Shown: positions 37,517 to 48,854, numbered from the stretch's first letter. The stretch is 64,000 bases of DNA from Aestuariivirga litoralis (GCF_003234965.1 NZ_QKVK01000001.1:310001-374000); one strand, 5' to 3'. Program-made: numbers and translations. Notes: a model not told the origin generated them from the letters alone.

Positions 37517-37801
37517 TCACTCCGGCGTGTTTGAGTGCAGAACTGCACGGATGCGCGACATCGCCGCATCGATCTTGCCGGCGGCGGTCTTCGAGGTGTC
37601 GGCCAGTTCGCCGGCCTTGCTGCGCACGAGGTCCAGTTCATGCGCAAGCCGGGCCCGCTCGCGCTTCAGGGATTCGGCCTCATGCTCCAGCGCGATGATG
37701 CGCTGGTGCCCGTCGGTCGACATGCCCACCGCCTGCTCGACCCGGCGCAGCGCCGCCTCGAACCGCAGGAATGCCTCATCCAGTTTCTGAATGTCTGCCA
37801 T
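37517..37801 (-). CDS. DUF4164 family coiled-coil protein
   Basis: A 94-residue, charged, almost wholly helical protein. The heptad pattern (LRFEAALRRVEQAVG, LEHEAESLKRERARLAHEL) suggests a coiled coil. In Rhizobiales, DUF4164 proteins are encoded immediately upstream of zapA, as here (4 bp), implying a shared role in the divisome. No biochemical function is known. ATG 37801 is preferred to the TTG three bases upstream. It diverges from tkt. Confidence 0.85.
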   Translation of the reverse strand: MADIQKLDEAFLRFEAALRRVEQAVGMSTDGHQRIIALEHEAESLKRERARLAHELDLVRSKAGELADTSKTAAGKIDAAMSRIRAVLHSNTPE

Positions 37802-37926
37802 CAAAGCCTCTGGTAAGATTGCAGAATTTCCCGCTAGCTACCGTAGTGCACCATAAGCTGATTGGGCGACTCACGCAACGGGTCCGAAATGCCGGGTGAG
37901 AAGCTTCGCACACGCTATGGTTTGAA

Positions 37927-37954
37927 TTGACTCATCAGGCCAAGGCGCTATCAC
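37927..37954 (+). promoter_or_regulatory. Candidate promoter of tkt
   Basis: TTGACT (37927-37932) and TATCAC (37949-37954) are separated by 16 bp, about 40 bp before the tkt start. The -10 is weak, so support is modest. The 193-bp gap contains the divergent starts of tkt and the DUF4164-zapA pair and no other gene. Confidence 0.35.
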
Positions 37955-37994
37955 GGCGGCCAGTTTTCAGCGCTGCAAGGGACCCGCCCAGGCC

Positions 37995-39968
37995 ATGACC
38001 CATTATTCCGCCGAACAGACCCGCCACATGGCCAATGCCATCCGTGCCCTCTCGATGGACGCGGTGCAAAAGGCCAATTCCGGCCACCCCGGCCTGCCCA
38101 TGGGTGCCGCGGACGTTGCAACCGTTCTGTTCACCCAGTTCCTGAAGTTCGACGCCTCGGACCCGCACTGGGCCGACCGTGACCGCTTCATCCTCTCCGC
38201 CGGCCATGGCTCGATGCTGCTCTATTCCCTCCTCCACCTGACCGGCTATGCCGACATGACGCTGGAGCAGATCCGGAACTTCCGCCAGATGGGCGCCAAG
38301 ACCGCGGGCCACCCGGAATATGGCCACGCCACCGGCATCGAGACGACGACGGGCCCGCTCGGCCAGGGCATCGCCAATGCCGTGGGCTTCGCCATCGCCG
38401 AGCGCCACCTCAACGCCGAATTCGGCGACGGCCTCGTCAACCACAAGACCTATGTGCTGGCCGGCGACGGCTGCCTGATGGAAGGCATCAGCCAGGAGGC
38501 GATCTCGCTCGCAGGGCACCTGAAGCTCAGGAACCTCATCGTGCTGTGGGACGACAACGGCATCTCGATCGACGGCAAGATCTCGCTCTCGGACTCGACC
38601 AACCAGACCGCTCGCTTCGCCGCGAGCGGCTGGGCGGTGTCGGCCTGTGACGGCCACAACCCCGGCGAGATCGCGGCCTGCCTCGCCGCCGCCCAGCATG
38701 CCGACCGCCCGGTGCTCATCGCCTGCAAGACGACGATCGGCTACGGCGCCCCTACCAAGGCCGGCACCTCGGGCTCGCATGGCTCGCCCTTGGGCCCGGA
38801 TGAAATCGCCGGCGCGCGCAAGGCGCTGGGCTGGGACTACGAGCCCTTCGTCATCCCCAACGACGTGATGGATGCGTGGCGCAAGGCCGGCTCCCGCGGT
38901 GCGGCCGACCGCGCCGCCTGGGCCGCGCGGCTTGCGGCGTCGCCCAAAAAGGAAGAGTTCACCCGCCGCATGTCCGGCAAGCTCCCCGCCAATTTCGATG
39001 CGGTGATCGCCGGCTACAAGCAGGACCTCGCCAAGAACCCGCCGGCACTCGCCACCCGCAACGCCTCGCAGAACGCCCTCGACGTCATCAACGCCGCGGT
39101 GCCGGAGACCATTGGCGGCTCGGCTGACCTCACGGGCTCCAACAACACCAAGTCGAAGGAACTGAAGCCGCTCGACGCCCACAACTACGCCGGCCGCTAT
39201 GTCTATTACGGCATCCGCGAGCACGGCATGGCGGCGGCCATGAACGGCATGGCGCTGCATGGCGGCGTCATTCCCTATGGCGGCACCTTCCTGGTCTTCA
39301 CCGATTACTGCCGCCCTTCGATCCGCCTCTCGGCGCTGATGGGCATCCGCGTCATCTACGTGATGACGCATGACTCGATCGGGCTTGGCGAGGATGGCCC
39401 CACCCACCAGCCGGTGGAGCATGTGGCGGCCCTCCGCGTCATCCCCAACCTCGCCGTCTATCGCCCCTGTGACGCGGTGGAGACCGCCGAGTGCTGGCAG
39501 CTGGCGCTGCAGGATGCGACGCGTCCGTCCGTGCTGGCCCTTACCCGCCAGAAGCTGAAGCCCGCCCGCCTCGCCTATTCGGCCGAGAACCTCTGCGCCC
39601 GCGGCGCCTATGAGATCGCGCCCGCCGACAAGAAGGCCGAGGTGGTGATCTTCGCCTCGGGCTCCGAGGTCGAGATCGCCATTGCCGCCAAGGCCAGGCT
39701 CGATGCCGCGGGCAAGCCCACCCGCGTCGTCTCCGTGCCGTCGATGGAAAACTTCGCCGCGCAGGACAAGGCCTACCAGGCCAAGGTCCTGGGCACCGAA
39801 AGGCACCGCATCGCCATCGAGGCCGGTGTGCGCACCGGCTGGGACCGCTTCATCGGCACCGACGGCACCTTCATCGGCATGACCGGCTTCGGGGCTTCCG
39901 CGCCGGCCGAACAGCTTTATGAACATTTCGGCATCACCGCCGAGGCGGCGGTGAAGGCCGCAGGTTAA
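37995..39968 (+). CDS. tkt: Transketolase
   Basis: A 657-residue thiamine-diphosphate enzyme of standard length. It moves two-carbon units among pentose, tetrose and hexose phosphates in the pentose phosphate pathway. Motifs are [32 protein letters not shown], the ThDP/Mg motif [13 protein letters not shown] with the NN-type continuation [11 protein letters not shown], and in the pyrimidine domain [12 protein letters not shown] and [12 protein letters not shown]. It is followed 12 bp later by pgk. In many alphaproteobacteria gap lies between tkt and pgk; it is missing here. Confidence 0.98.
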   Translation: MTHYSAEQTRHMANAIRALSMDAVQKANSGHPGLPMGAADVATVLFTQFLKFDASDPHWADRDRFILSAGHGSMLLYSLLHLTGYADMTLEQIRNFRQMGAKTAGHPEYGHATGIETTTGPLGQGIANAVGFAIAERHLNAEFGDGLVNHKTYVLAGDGCLMEGISQEAISLAGHLKLRNLIVLWDDNGISIDGKISLSDSTNQTARFAASGWAVSACDGHNPGEIAACLAAAQHADRPVLIACKTTIGYGAPTKAGTSGSHGSPLGPDEIAGARKALGWDYEPFVIPNDVMDAWRKAGSRGAADRAAWAARLAASPKKEEFTRRMSGKLPANFDAVIAGYKQDLAKNPPALATRNASQNALDVINAAVPETIGGSADLTGSNNTKSKELKPLDAHNYAGRYVYYGIREHGMAAAMNGMALHGGVIPYGGTFLVFTDYCRPSIRLSALMGIRVIYVMTHDSIGLGEDGPTHQPVEHVAALRVIPNLAVYRPCDAVETAECWQLALQDATRPSVLALTRQKLKPARLAYSAENLCARGAYEIAPADKKAEVVIFASGSEVEIAIAAKARLDAAGKPTRVVSVPSMENFAAQDKAYQAKVLGTERHRIAIEAGVRTGWDRFIGTDGTFIGMTGFGASAPAEQLYEHFGITAEAAVKAAG

Positions 39969-39980
39969 AGGGAGGGAACG

Positions 39981-41164
<1,184 letters not shown>

Positions 41165-41168
<4 letters not shown>

Positions 41169-41737
41169 CCGCGCCACGCCTCTTCCTCGTCGCCCCCGAA
41201 GGTGTGGCGGCAGCGCAACTCGTCAGCTGCATCAAGGCCGCTTGCGAGGCGGGCGACGTGGCGAGCCTGCTCGTGCCCTCCGCCGTGGCAAAGGACGTCA
41301 CGGCTGCGGCCCAGGAGCTTGGCGTCGCCGTGATGGTCTCCGGCGAAGCGCGGGACGCGGCACGTGCCGGTGCCGACGGCATCCAGGTCGAAGCCAACAC
41401 CGATGACGTGGCCGCCGCGCGCGGCTCCATCGGCAAGGACCGCTTCGTCGGCGCCTATGCCGGCGGCTCGCGCCACTTCGCCATGGAAGCTGCCGAGGCC
41501 GGCGCCGACTACATCGCCTTCGACCAGAAGGCCGCCAGCGTCGGCGGCGAGCCGATTATCCGCTGGTGGTCGGACATGATGGAAATCCCCTGCGTCGCCT
41601 TCACGCCCGTCGAGCCTGCCGACCTCGACATATTGCTGCCGCAGAAGCCGGACTTCATCCGCCCGTCCGATGCGATGTGGCAGGCCCCCGACCTGGCCCG
41701 CCTCGTCGTCTCGGCGCTGATGCAACGCCTCGGATGA
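41165..41737 (+). CDS. ThiE-like protein with degenerate active site
   Basis: A 190-residue TIM-barrel protein resembling thiamine-phosphate synthase (ThiE). Recognisable segments are GADGIQVEA (in place of GVHLGQ) and [11 protein letters not shown] (in place of GADYVGFGP). The N-terminal Arg-x-Lys and Asn-Asp motifs that bind the pyrimidine pyrophosphate, and the TPTK-type phosphate loop, are not seen. It may not make thiamine phosphate; a TenI-like or other role is possible. GTG 41165 overlaps the pgk stop and gives [12 protein letters not shown]. The Sel1-repeat gene follows after one base. Confidence 0.7.
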
Positions 41738-41738
41738 C

Positions 41739-42635
41739 ATGAAGCCCACGGCCGCCGCCCTCGCCCTGCTGCTCCTCGCTACCCCGGCGGGTGCCGCAAC
41801 CGTCGCCGAGGTGCAGCAGGCCTATGACGCGGCCGACTTCGCCACTGCCTTCACCGAGGTGCGGCCGCTGGCCGATGCGGGCGACGTGGCGGCCATGCGC
41901 CTCCTTGGCCTCATGTATCGCAACGGCCAGGGCGTGGCCGCCGACACGGACACCGCCATCGGCTGGCTCACCAGGGCCGCGGACCGGGAAGACGCCCAGG
42001 CGCAATATGCCCTCGCCATGATCTGGCTCGACCCGAAGGACTCGCGCTTCGACTTCACCAAGGGGCAGGCCCTGCTGCGCAAGGCGGCAGATGCGGGGAT
42101 CGCCGATGCCCAGTTCAACCTGGGCCTCATCTCCTCCGGCGCCTTCAGCAACCCGGTGGATTACGTCAATGCCGCAGGCTGGTTCCAGAAGGCGGCGGAC
42201 CAGGGCCACGTGGCCGCGCAATACAATCTCGGCGTCCTCTATCTCGAAGGCCAGGGCGTGGCCAGGGACCCGGTGAAGGCCGCCGCCCTCATCGGCGCCG
42301 CCGCCGACAAGGGCAACCCCGACGCCATGCTGGATTACGGCGTGCTCGTCTTCCGTGGCGAGGGCGTGCAGCAGGACGAGAAGATCGGCGCGCAGTGGCT
42401 GGTGCTGTCCGCCAGGCGCGGCAACCCGATCGCCCAGAACCGCGCGGCGCGCCTCTATCTCTTCGGCAAGGGGGTCGCGGCAGACCCCGTCGAAGCCATG
42501 AAATGGAATATCCTCGCAGCGAAGGGCGGCCGCGGCGACGCCGAGCTGGACTCGCTGCTGGCCAAGCTCACCGAAGCCCAGAAGCAGGAGGCCCAGGCGC
42601 GGGCCGATGCCTTCACCCCCGTCGCCACGAAGTAG
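41739..42635 (+). CDS. Periplasmic Sel1-like repeat protein
   Basis: A 298-residue protein with a Sec signal peptide (1-19, ending AGAA). The rest is built of about six or seven Sel1-like repeats of 36 residues, for example LGLMYRNGQGVAADTDTAIG, YNLGVLYLEGQGVARDPVKA and YGVLVFRGEGVQQDEKIG. Sel1 repeats are alpha-helical solenoids used for protein binding, often at the envelope. The gene follows the ThiE-like gene by one base, implying cotranscription with tkt-pgk, although functional linkage is unclear. The 173-bp gap after it contains nothing I recognise. Confidence 0.9.
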   Translation: MKPTAAALALLLLATPAGAATVAEVQQAYDAADFATAFTEVRPLADAGDVAAMRLLGLMYRNGQGVAADTDTAIGWLTRAADREDAQAQYALAMIWLDPKDSRFDFTKGQALLRKAADAGIADAQFNLGLISSGAFSNPVDYVNAAGWFQKAADQGHVAAQYNLGVLYLEGQGVARDPVKAAALIGAAADKGNPDAMLDYGVLVFRGEGVQQDEKIGAQWLVLSARRGNPIAQNRAARLYLFGKGVAADPVEAMKWNILAAKGGRGDAELDSLLAKLTEAQKQEAQARADAFTPVATK

Positions 42636-42808
42636 CGCCAACACGCCGCCGCCGCCTCCGGCCCCCGCCGGACGCCGGACCTTCGCGGACCGGGAAAAAT
42701 CGGATTCACCATGTCAATCAGCAGCAGGCACGTTCCGCCTGCCGTCTAGCACATCTAGGAATTAAAGTCAAGGATTATTTTCCGTAACCCGGACAGGCCC
42801 GGCAGTCC

Positions 42809-43900
42809 TCAGGCGAAGCGCTCCGGCGAGATCTCCGCCAGTACCAGCCCCTCGTCCATGATGTCGGCCGGCGGCGCCTCGCCGCGCACCAGCGCTGCCG
42901 CAAGGCGCGACAGCGCGGGCGAGGACTGGATGCCATAGCCGCCCTGCCCGATCAGCCAGAAGAAGCCGTCGTTCCTGTTGTCATAGCCCACCACCGGGCA
43001 GCCATCGGGCGCGAAGGAGCGCAAGCCCCCCCATGTGCGCTCAACCCGCGTCACCTCGTAGTTCACCGCCTCCTGGAAGCGCGCGATGCCCTCGGCCAGC
43101 GTCATGTCGTCGGCATAGGCGTCATGCGGGTCCACCGGCGTCGCCTCGGCGGGCGAGATCAGCAGCTTGCCCGATTGCGGTTTGCAGTACCATGTCTCGC
43201 CCACGTCGCCGACCATCGGCCACCTCATGAAGTCCTCGCCCTCGGGGCCGGGCACCACCGCCATGGAGCGGCGCTTGGGCTGCAGCCCGATCTTCTTCCG
43301 CCCCGCCATCTCCGCCACCACGTCACCCCAGGCGCCCGCGGCATCGACGATGATCCGTGCCCGGAGCGTTTCGGACTTGGTGCGCACCGTCCAGCCGCCG
43401 TTCTTCTCCAGCGCGGTCACCGCATGCTCGCAGTGCATCTCGCCGCCGTTCTGGCGGAACAGCTTCAGGTAGTGCTGGTGCAGGGCGTCGACGTCGATAT
43501 CGGCGGTGTGCGCGTCGAGCACCGCCCAGCGCGCATAGCCATCCTGCAGGAAGGGAAAGCGGCGCTTGGCCTCCGCCACCGAAATCTCCTCCATGCCCTT
43601 CTGCAGGCCCATCAGGCGCTGGAACTGCGCCTCCTGCTCCGGTGGCGCAAAGAAGATGGTGTCGCGCTTGGCGAGGAAGCCGCCAGCCCAGAACTCCGGC
43701 CCCGCGGCGCGCGTCAGCGCCAGCATGGGCGGCGAGCCGTAATTGGGCTCATACATGGCCGCCGAGCGCCCGGTGGTGTGGTAGCCCGGCCGGTCCTCCA
43801 TCTCGCAGATGGCCACACGGTGCGTGGCCGCCAGGTGTGCCGCGGCGGAGGCCCCGGCAATGCCGGCGCCGATGACGATGACGTCGAAATCCTTGCTCAT
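42809..43900 (-). CDS. FAD-dependent oxidoreductase (DAO/DadA-like)
   Basis: A 363-residue flavoprotein. The N-terminal FAD-binding motif is IVIGAGIAGASAAAHLA, and the middle has RIIVDAAGAWGDVVAEMAG; the C-terminal motif GQGGYGIQSSPALSRL is typical of DAO-fold amino acid and amine oxidases. Candidate substrates are D-amino acids, glycine derivatives or secondary amines; none is proven. ATG 43900 (MSKDFDV) is chosen and the longer frame to 44095 rejected, since it antisenses the next gene. It diverges, with 64 bp between starts, from the M24-peptidase and ureohydrolase genes. Confidence 0.88.
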   Translation of the reverse strand: MSKDFDVIVIGAGIAGASAAAHLAATHRVAICEMEDRPGYHTTGRSAAMYEPNYGSPPMLALTRAAGPEFWAGGFLAKRDTIFFAPPEQEAQFQRLMGLQKGMEEISVAEAKRRFPFLQDGYARWAVLDAHTADIDVDALHQHYLKLFRQNGGEMHCEHAVTALEKNGGWTVRTKSETLRARIIVDAAGAWGDVVAEMAGRKKIGLQPKRRSMAVVPGPEGEDFMRWPMVGDVGETWYCKPQSGKLLISPAEATPVDPHDAYADDMTLAEGIARFQEAVNYEVTRVERTWGGLRSFAPDGCPVVGYDNRNDGFFWLIGQGGYGIQSSPALSRLAAALVRGEAPPADIMDEGLVLAEISPERFA

Positions 43901-43964
43901 GGCTCCAGTTAAGCCGGGCGCTGGTACTTGCGCAAGAACGTCCCGCCGTATCATCATGCCAGCC

Positions 43965-45146
43965 ATGACGAACGTGACGCTGCATTTCCCCGAGGACGAG
44001 TATCGCCGGCGCATCGCCAAGGCGCGCAAGGCCATGGAGGCGAAGGGGCTGGACCTCATCCTCGTCTCCGACCCCTCCAACATGGCCTGGCTCACGGGCT
44101 ACGATGGCTGGTCCTTCTATGTCCACCAGGGCGTGCTCCTGTCGCTTGAGGGCGAACCTGTCTGGTGGGGCCGCGGCATGGACGCGCAAGGCGCCAAGCG
44201 CACCGTCTTCATGCACCACGACAACATCGTCGGTTACGACGACACCTACGTGCAGAACCCGCTGAAGCACCCGATGAAGCAGCTGGCGCAGGTGATCCGC
44301 GAGCGCGGCTGGGACCAGGGCCGCATCGGCGTCGAGATGGACAATTACTGGTTCTCGGCCTCGGCCTGGGAAACGCTGCGCAGCCAGCTCGATACCGCCT
44401 CCTTCGTCGACGCGACGGGCCTCGTCAACTGGCAGCGCATGGTCAAGTCGGACCACGAGGTGGCCTTCATCCGCCGCGCGGCGGCCATCGTCGACGCCAT
44501 GCATGCCAGGGTGATCGAGCTCGTCGAGCCCGGCCTGCCGAAGAACGTGCTGGTGGCCGAGATCCAGAAGCAGGCGGCACTCGGTGCCAATGGCCACTGG
44601 GGCGACTATTGCGCCATCGTGCCGATGCTGCCGTCGGGGCTTGATGCCACGGCGCCGCACCTCACCTGGGACGACCGGCCCTTCAACAACAACGAAGGCA
44701 CCTTCTTCGAGCTCGGCGGCTGCTATCGCCGCTACCACGCGCCGCTGTCGCGCACCGTCTATCTCGGCACCCCGCCGCAGAAGTTCCTCGATGCCGAAAG
44801 TGCCGTGTCGGAGGCAACCGAGGCGGGGCTCGAGAAGTGCCGGCCCGGCATCACCTGCGGCGAGGTGGCGGAGGCCTTCTTCGGCACGCTGCAGAAGCGC
44901 GGCTTCCACAAGGATTCGCGTGCCGGCTATTCGATCGGCCTGTCCTACCCGCCGGACTGGGGCGAGCGCACGCTGTCGATCCGCCGCGGCGACAGGACGG
45001 TGCTGGAGCCCAACATGACGCTGCATTTCATGCCCGCACTCTGGCTCGACGACGGCGGGCTGGAACTGTCGGAGTCCATTCTCATCACTCCCGGCGGCGT
45101 CGAATGCCTGTGCAGGACGCCGCGCAAGCTGGTCATCAAGAACTGA
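43965..45146 (+). CDS. M24-family peptidase, ectoine hydrolase (DoeA)-like
   Basis: A 393-residue creatinase/prolidase-fold protein. The sequence closely resembles ectoine hydrolase DoeA throughout: DPSNMAWLTGYDGWSFYVHQ, GRGMDAQGAKRTVFM, the catalytic-domain GDYCAIVPMLPSG, and the end SYPPDWGERT. DoeA opens the ectoine ring, but other DoeA operon members (DoeB, EutB/C) are absent here, so another cyclic amidine or amide is possible. The start is ambiguous between ATG 43965 and 43956. It is followed 9 bp later by a ureohydrolase, giving a two-gene operon opposite an FAD oxidoreductase. Confidence 0.85.
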   Translation: MTNVTLHFPEDEYRRRIAKARKAMEAKGLDLILVSDPSNMAWLTGYDGWSFYVHQGVLLSLEGEPVWWGRGMDAQGAKRTVFMHHDNIVGYDDTYVQNPLKHPMKQLAQVIRERGWDQGRIGVEMDNYWFSASAWETLRSQLDTASFVDATGLVNWQRMVKSDHEVAFIRRAAAIVDAMHARVIELVEPGLPKNVLVAEIQKQAALGANGHWGDYCAIVPMLPSGLDATAPHLTWDDRPFNNNEGTFFELGGCYRRYHAPLSRTVYLGTPPQKFLDAESAVSEATEAGLEKCRPGITCGEVAEAFFGTLQKRGFHKDSRAGYSIGLSYPPDWGERTLSIRRGDRTVLEPNMTLHFMPALWLDDGGLELSESILITPGGVECLCRTPRKLVIKN

Positions 45147-45155
45147 GGTCACACG

Positions 45156-46121
45156 ATGAATGAGTTCAACAAGCCCCTGTCCGGGCTGGTCACGCCGCGC
45201 TTCGGCGCCATCGCCACCTTCATGCGCATGCCGCATGTCGACCTCGACCAGGCGCAGGGCATCGACATCGGCATGGTCGGCATCCCGTGGGACGGCGGCA
45301 CCACCAACCGCCCGGGCCCGCGCCATGCGCCGCGCCAGATGCGCGATGCCTCCTCCATGGTGCGGCCCATGCACCAGACCTCGCATGTGGTGCCCTCGCA
45401 GCTCGCCAACATCGCCGATCTCGGCGACTGCCCGGTGAACCCGGCCGACGTGATGGACGGCCTGAAGCGGGTCGAGACCTATTTCAAGAAGCTCGTCGCC
45501 AAGGGCATCCGCCCGCTCTCGGCGGGGGGCGATCATCTCTGCTCGCTCCCCGTGCTGCGCGCCGTGGGCGAGAAGGAGCCGGTGGGCATGATCCATTTCG
45601 ATGCCCACACGGATCTCTATGACGGCTACTTCGGCGGCTTCAAATACACCCACGGCACGCCCTTCCGCCGCGCCATCGAGGAAGGCGTGCTCGACCCGAA
45701 GCGCACCATCCAGATCGGCCTGCGCGGCTCGATGTACGACCTCGATGATTTCGCATGGGGCGAGAAGATGGGTGTCCGCCTCGTGCGCATCGAGGAGGCG
45801 ATGGAGAAGGGCCCCAAGGCCATCATGGCCGAGGCCCGCAGGATCGTCGGCGATGGCCCAACCTATGTGAGCTTCGACATCGACTGCCTCGACCCGGCCT
45901 ATGCGCCGGGCACCGGCACGCCGGAGATCGGCGGCTTCACCACTTTCCAGGCGCAGCAGATGCTGCGCGAGATGCGGGGCCTGCACATCGTCGGTGGCGA
46001 CGTGGTGGAGGTGTCGCCGCCGTTTGATCCGTCAGGGGTGACGGCCCATGCGGGCGTGACCATGATGTTCGAGATCCTGTGCCCGATGGCGGAGGACGTG
46101 GCGAAGGGACGATCGAAATAA
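45156..46121 (+). CDS. Ureohydrolase of the agmatinase/guanidinobutyrase family
   Basis: A 321-residue manganese enzyme that releases urea from a guanidino compound. Metal ligands are recognisable in GGDHLCSLPV (His), HFDAHTDLYDG (Asp-x-His-x-Asp) and SFDIDCLDPAYAPGTG (Asp-x-Asp). The family includes agmatinase SpeB, guanidinobutyrase, guanidinopropionase and related enzymes; specificity cannot be read here. It lies 9 bp after the DoeA-like gene. Together with the FAD oxidoreductase and the polyamine-type importer elsewhere, an amine or guanidine catabolic role is plausible. Confidence 0.9.
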   Translation: MNEFNKPLSGLVTPRFGAIATFMRMPHVDLDQAQGIDIGMVGIPWDGGTTNRPGPRHAPRQMRDASSMVRPMHQTSHVVPSQLANIADLGDCPVNPADVMDGLKRVETYFKKLVAKGIRPLSAGGDHLCSLPVLRAVGEKEPVGMIHFDAHTDLYDGYFGGFKYTHGTPFRRAIEEGVLDPKRTIQIGLRGSMYDLDDFAWGEKMGVRLVRIEEAMEKGPKAIMAEARRIVGDGPTYVSFDIDCLDPAYAPGTGTPEIGGFTTFQAQQMLREMRGLHIVGGDVVEVSPPFDPSGVTAHAGVTMMFEILCPMAEDVAKGRSK

Positions 46122-46132
46122 TTCTCTATGCC

Positions 46133-46214
46133 GTCATCCCGGCGAAAGCCGGGACCCAGCTTTCTTTCCATGCATGCTGAACCAAAGCTGGGCCCCGGCT
46201 TTCGCCGGGGTGAC
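46133..46214. repeat. Inverted repeat of the GTCATCCCGGCGAA family, copy 2
   Basis: Arms at 46133-46163 and 46184-46214 are complementary with a few mismatches and G-T pairs, around a 20-base loop. The core matches the repeat between ruvC and ruvA. It separates the convergent ureohydrolase and rnhA genes and could terminate either transcript. Confidence 0.8.
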
Positions 46215-46219
46215 GGGAC

Positions 46220-46669
46220 TTAGGGGCGCCGCTTGAACGGCGCCATGCCCTCGCGCGCCAGTTCGTCGGCGCGCTCGTTCTCGTCATGGCCCGCGTGGCC
46301 CTTGACCCAGTGCCAGCTCACCTTGTGCAGCTTCAGCGCATCATCGAGGCGCTGCCAGAGTTCGGAATTCTTGACGGGCTTCTTGTCCGCAGTCTTCCAG
46401 CCGTTCTTCTTCCAGCCATGGATCCACTTGGTGATGCCGTCCTTCACGTACTGCGAATCGACATGCATCTCCACCTCGCAGGGGCGCTTCAGCGCCTCCA
46501 GCGCCGAGATGGCGCCCATCAGTTCCATGCGGTTGTTGGTGGTCTGGGCCTCGCCGCCGGAGAGTTCCTTGCGCGTGCCGTTGTAGTCGAGGATCACGCC
46601 CCAGCCGCCGGGGCCCGGATTGCCGGAGCAGGCTCCGTCCGTATGCACGATCACCTTGTTCGCGGTCAT
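46220..46669 (-). CDS. rnhA: Ribonuclease HI
   Basis: A 149-residue enzyme that degrades the RNA strand of RNA-DNA hybrids. The four catalytic carboxylates are recognisable in [43 protein letters not shown] and [14 protein letters not shown]. Its ATG overlaps the ispH stop by four bases (ATGA), an arrangement common in alphaproteobacteria. The length is normal for type 1 RNase H. Confidence 0.97.
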   Translation of the reverse strand: MTANKVIVHTDGACSGNPGPGGWGVILDYNGTRKELSGGEAQTTNNRMELMGAISALEALKRPCEVEMHVDSQYVKDGITKWIHGWKKNGWKTADKKPVKNSELWQRLDDALKLHKVSWHWVKGHAGHDENERADELAREGMAPFKRRP

Positions 46670-47628
46670 GGCGTGGCTGGTGCCTCGCGCAGTTCCCGCG
46701 GCAGCTTGAAGGAGACGTTCTCCTCGCGCAGCGTCACCGTCTCGACGGTGACGTCATAATGGGCGCGGAAGGCATCGATGATCTCGTTCACCAGCAGTTC
46801 CGGTGCGGAAGCCCCCGCCGTGATGCCGATGGTGGAGAGACCCTGAAGGGTCGGCCAGTCGAGTTCGGAGGCGCGCTGGACCAGCATCGAGCGCGGCGTG
46901 CCCTCGCGCTCGCCCACCTCGACGAGGCGGCGCGAGTTCGAGGAATTGGGAGCACCCACCACGAGAAGCAGGTCCACCTTGGGTGCAATGGCCTTCACCG
47001 CTTCCTGCCGGTTGGTGGTGGCGTAGCAGATGTCTTCCTTGTAGGGGCCCTTGATGGCGGGGAAGCGGGCCTGCAGGGCTGCGATCACGTCCCTGGTGTC
47101 GTCGACCGAAAGCGTGGTCTGGGTGACGTAGGCGAGCTTCTGCGGGTCCTTCACCTGAAGCTTCGCGACATCCTCCGCCGTTTCGATCAGCACCACGGCG
47201 CCCGGCGGCAATTGCCCCATGGTGCCGATCACCTCCGGGTGGCCCTTGTGGCCGATGAGGATGATCTCGAAGCCCTCGGCATGGTGGCGCTGCGCCTCCA
47301 TGTGCACCTTGGTGACGAGCGGGCAGGTGGCATCGAGCTGGAACATGTGGCGTGCCGTCGCGGCGGCGGGCACCGACTTCGGCACGCCATGGGCGGAGAA
47401 CACCACCGGCCGGTCGCCGTCGGGGATCTGGTCGAGCTCCTCGACGAAGATGGCGCCCTTGGCCTTCAGGTCATCGACCACGAACTTGTTGTGCACGATC
47501 TCGTGGCGCACATAGACCGGTGCACCGTAAAGCTGCAGCGCCCGTTCCACGATGTCGATCGCCCGCACCACGCCCGCACAGAAACCGCGCGGGGCCGCGA
47601 GCAGGACTTTGAGAGGGGGCTTCGTCAT
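46666..47628 (-). CDS. ispH: 4-hydroxy-3-methylbut-2-enyl diphosphate reductase
   Basis: A 320-residue [4Fe-4S] enzyme, the last step of the MEP pathway, giving IPP and DMAPP. The three cluster cysteines are recognisable in [24 protein letters not shown] and [10 protein letters not shown]; the substrate-binding motifs include [10 protein letters not shown] and [16 protein letters not shown] 47628 gives the standard start; the longer frame is rejected. It diverges from the cupin gene (80-bp gap) and is coupled to rnhA. Confidence 0.98.
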   Translation of the reverse strand: MTKPPLKVLLAAPRGFCAGVVRAIDIVERALQLYGAPVYVRHEIVHNKFVVDDLKAKGAIFVEELDQIPDGDRPVVFSAHGVPKSVPAAATARHMFQLDATCPLVTKVHMEAQRHHAEGFEIILIGHKGHPEVIGTMGQLPPGAVVLIETAEDVAKLQVKDPQKLAYVTQTTLSVDDTRDVIAALQARFPAIKGPYKEDICYATTNRQEAVKAIAPKVDLLLVVGAPNSSNSRRLVEVGEREGTPRSMLVQRASELDWPTLQGLSTIGITAGASAPELLVNEIIDAFRAHYDVTVETVTLREENVSFKLPRELREAPATP

Positions 47629-47708
47629 GGCCAACAGATGCGGGGGGAGGCGGGCGATGTCAACCATCTGTGCTTGACGCCCCCGCAGGCTCCCCCTCAA
47701 ATCGCCCC

Positions 47709-48794
47709 ATGACCGAAACCCGCGCCGAAATCCGCCTGCCCACGCATGAACTCCGCGACGACCTGCCCTTCTTCACGAAAACCCTGAAGATGCGGCTGGA
47801 CATGATCTACCCGGCCGACAACCCCGAGATCGCCGTGCTCTCCGGCCATGGCCTCAGGCTGCGGATCGAGAAGGGGGCGGCGGAGCCGCCCGGCACGATC
47901 CGGATTCTCACCGAGGATCCGGACGGCTTCGCGGGCGGCCAGCGCGTGCTCACCGCCCCCAACGGCACCCTGGTCGAGATCGACGAACTGAACCCGCGGC
48001 TGGTGCTGCCGAAGACCGAGCATGCCTTCGTGGTCCGCCGCCTGGCCGATCAGGCGCCCTGGGTGATCGGGCGGGCGGGCATGCTCTACCGCGACCTCGT
48101 GCCATCGCGGCTGGGCGGCGCGATGATTGCCTCGCATATCCGCATCCCGGATGGCGGGCCGGTGCCGGACATGGTGCACTTCCACAAGGTCGGCTTCCAG
48201 CTGATCTTCTGCATCAAGGGCTGGGTGGACGTGGTCTACGAGGACCAGGGCGGGCCGATCCGGCTCACGGCGGGCGACTGCTTCATCCAGCCCCCCGAGA
48301 TCCGCCACCGCGTGCTGGAGGCCAGCGACGGCATCGAGGTGATCGAGATCGGCGTCCCGGCGGAGCACGTCACCGAGATCGACCACCAGATGACACTGCC
48401 CACCGCACAGGTGAGGCCCGAGCGCGAATGGCAGGGCCAGCGCTTCGTCCACAATGTCGGGGCGAAGGGGGAATTCCGGACGTCGCGCCTGCCCGGCTTC
48501 CTGGCACGGGACACGACGATCAGCGAGAACACCAGGGGCGTCGCCTCGGTCCTCGTGCTCCGCCCCGATGGCGGCGAAACGCGCTGGACGCTGCACCACG
48601 GCGACATCCTGTTCACCTTCGTGATGAAGGGATCGATGGTGCTGGAGGGCGAGGGCAAGGAACCCTTCCCCCTGCAGGCAGGCGATGCCTTCGTCATCCC
48701 GCCCGGCCTCCGGACGCGCTATTCCGCAGCCTCCGGTGATCTCGAACTGCTGGAAGTCAGCCTGCCCGGTGTCTTTTCCACAGATCAGCTCTGA
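47709..48794 (+). CDS. Two-cupin-domain protein of unknown function
   Basis: A 361-residue protein with two cupin folds. The first (about 130-225) has [20 protein letters not shown] with candidate metal ligands His-x-His and a later RHRVLEA. The second (about 275-350) has [18 protein letters not shown] and [16 protein letters not shown]. Such bicupins act as dioxygenases, isomerases or binding proteins; no specific activity can be assigned. The gene ends 61 bp before the glycine riboswitch and is not part of the gcv operon. Confidence 0.8.
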   Translation: MTETRAEIRLPTHELRDDLPFFTKTLKMRLDMIYPADNPEIAVLSGHGLRLRIEKGAAEPPGTIRILTEDPDGFAGGQRVLTAPNGTLVEIDELNPRLVLPKTEHAFVVRRLADQAPWVIGRAGMLYRDLVPSRLGGAMIASHIRIPDGGPVPDMVHFHKVGFQLIFCIKGWVDVVYEDQGGPIRLTAGDCFIQPPEIRHRVLEASDGIEVIEIGVPAEHVTEIDHQMTLPTAQVRPEREWQGQRFVHNVGAKGEFRTSRLPGFLARDTTISENTRGVASVLVLRPDGGETRWTLHHGDILFTFVMKGSMVLEGEGKEPFPLQAGDAFVIPPGLRTRYSAASGDLELLEVSLPGVFSTDQL

Positions 48795-48806
48795 CGTCAG
48801 GCCTGC

Positions 48807-48834
48807 TTGACTTGGGCGCGAATGAGCATAGGTT
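48807..48834 (+). promoter_or_regulatory. Candidate promoter of the glycine riboswitch-gcv operon
   Basis: TTGACT (48807-48812) and TAGGTT (48829-48834) are separated by 16 bp. The expected transcript start near 48841 lies just before aptamer 1. The -35 is near consensus; the -10 is weak. Confidence 0.45.
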
Positions 48835-48854
48835 GCAACGCGTTCAGCACAGTG

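Noticed and set aside
42636-42808. The gap after the Sel1-repeat gene, examined for a tRNA or attachment site
   Set aside because: No cloverleaf, repeat or integrase is seen.
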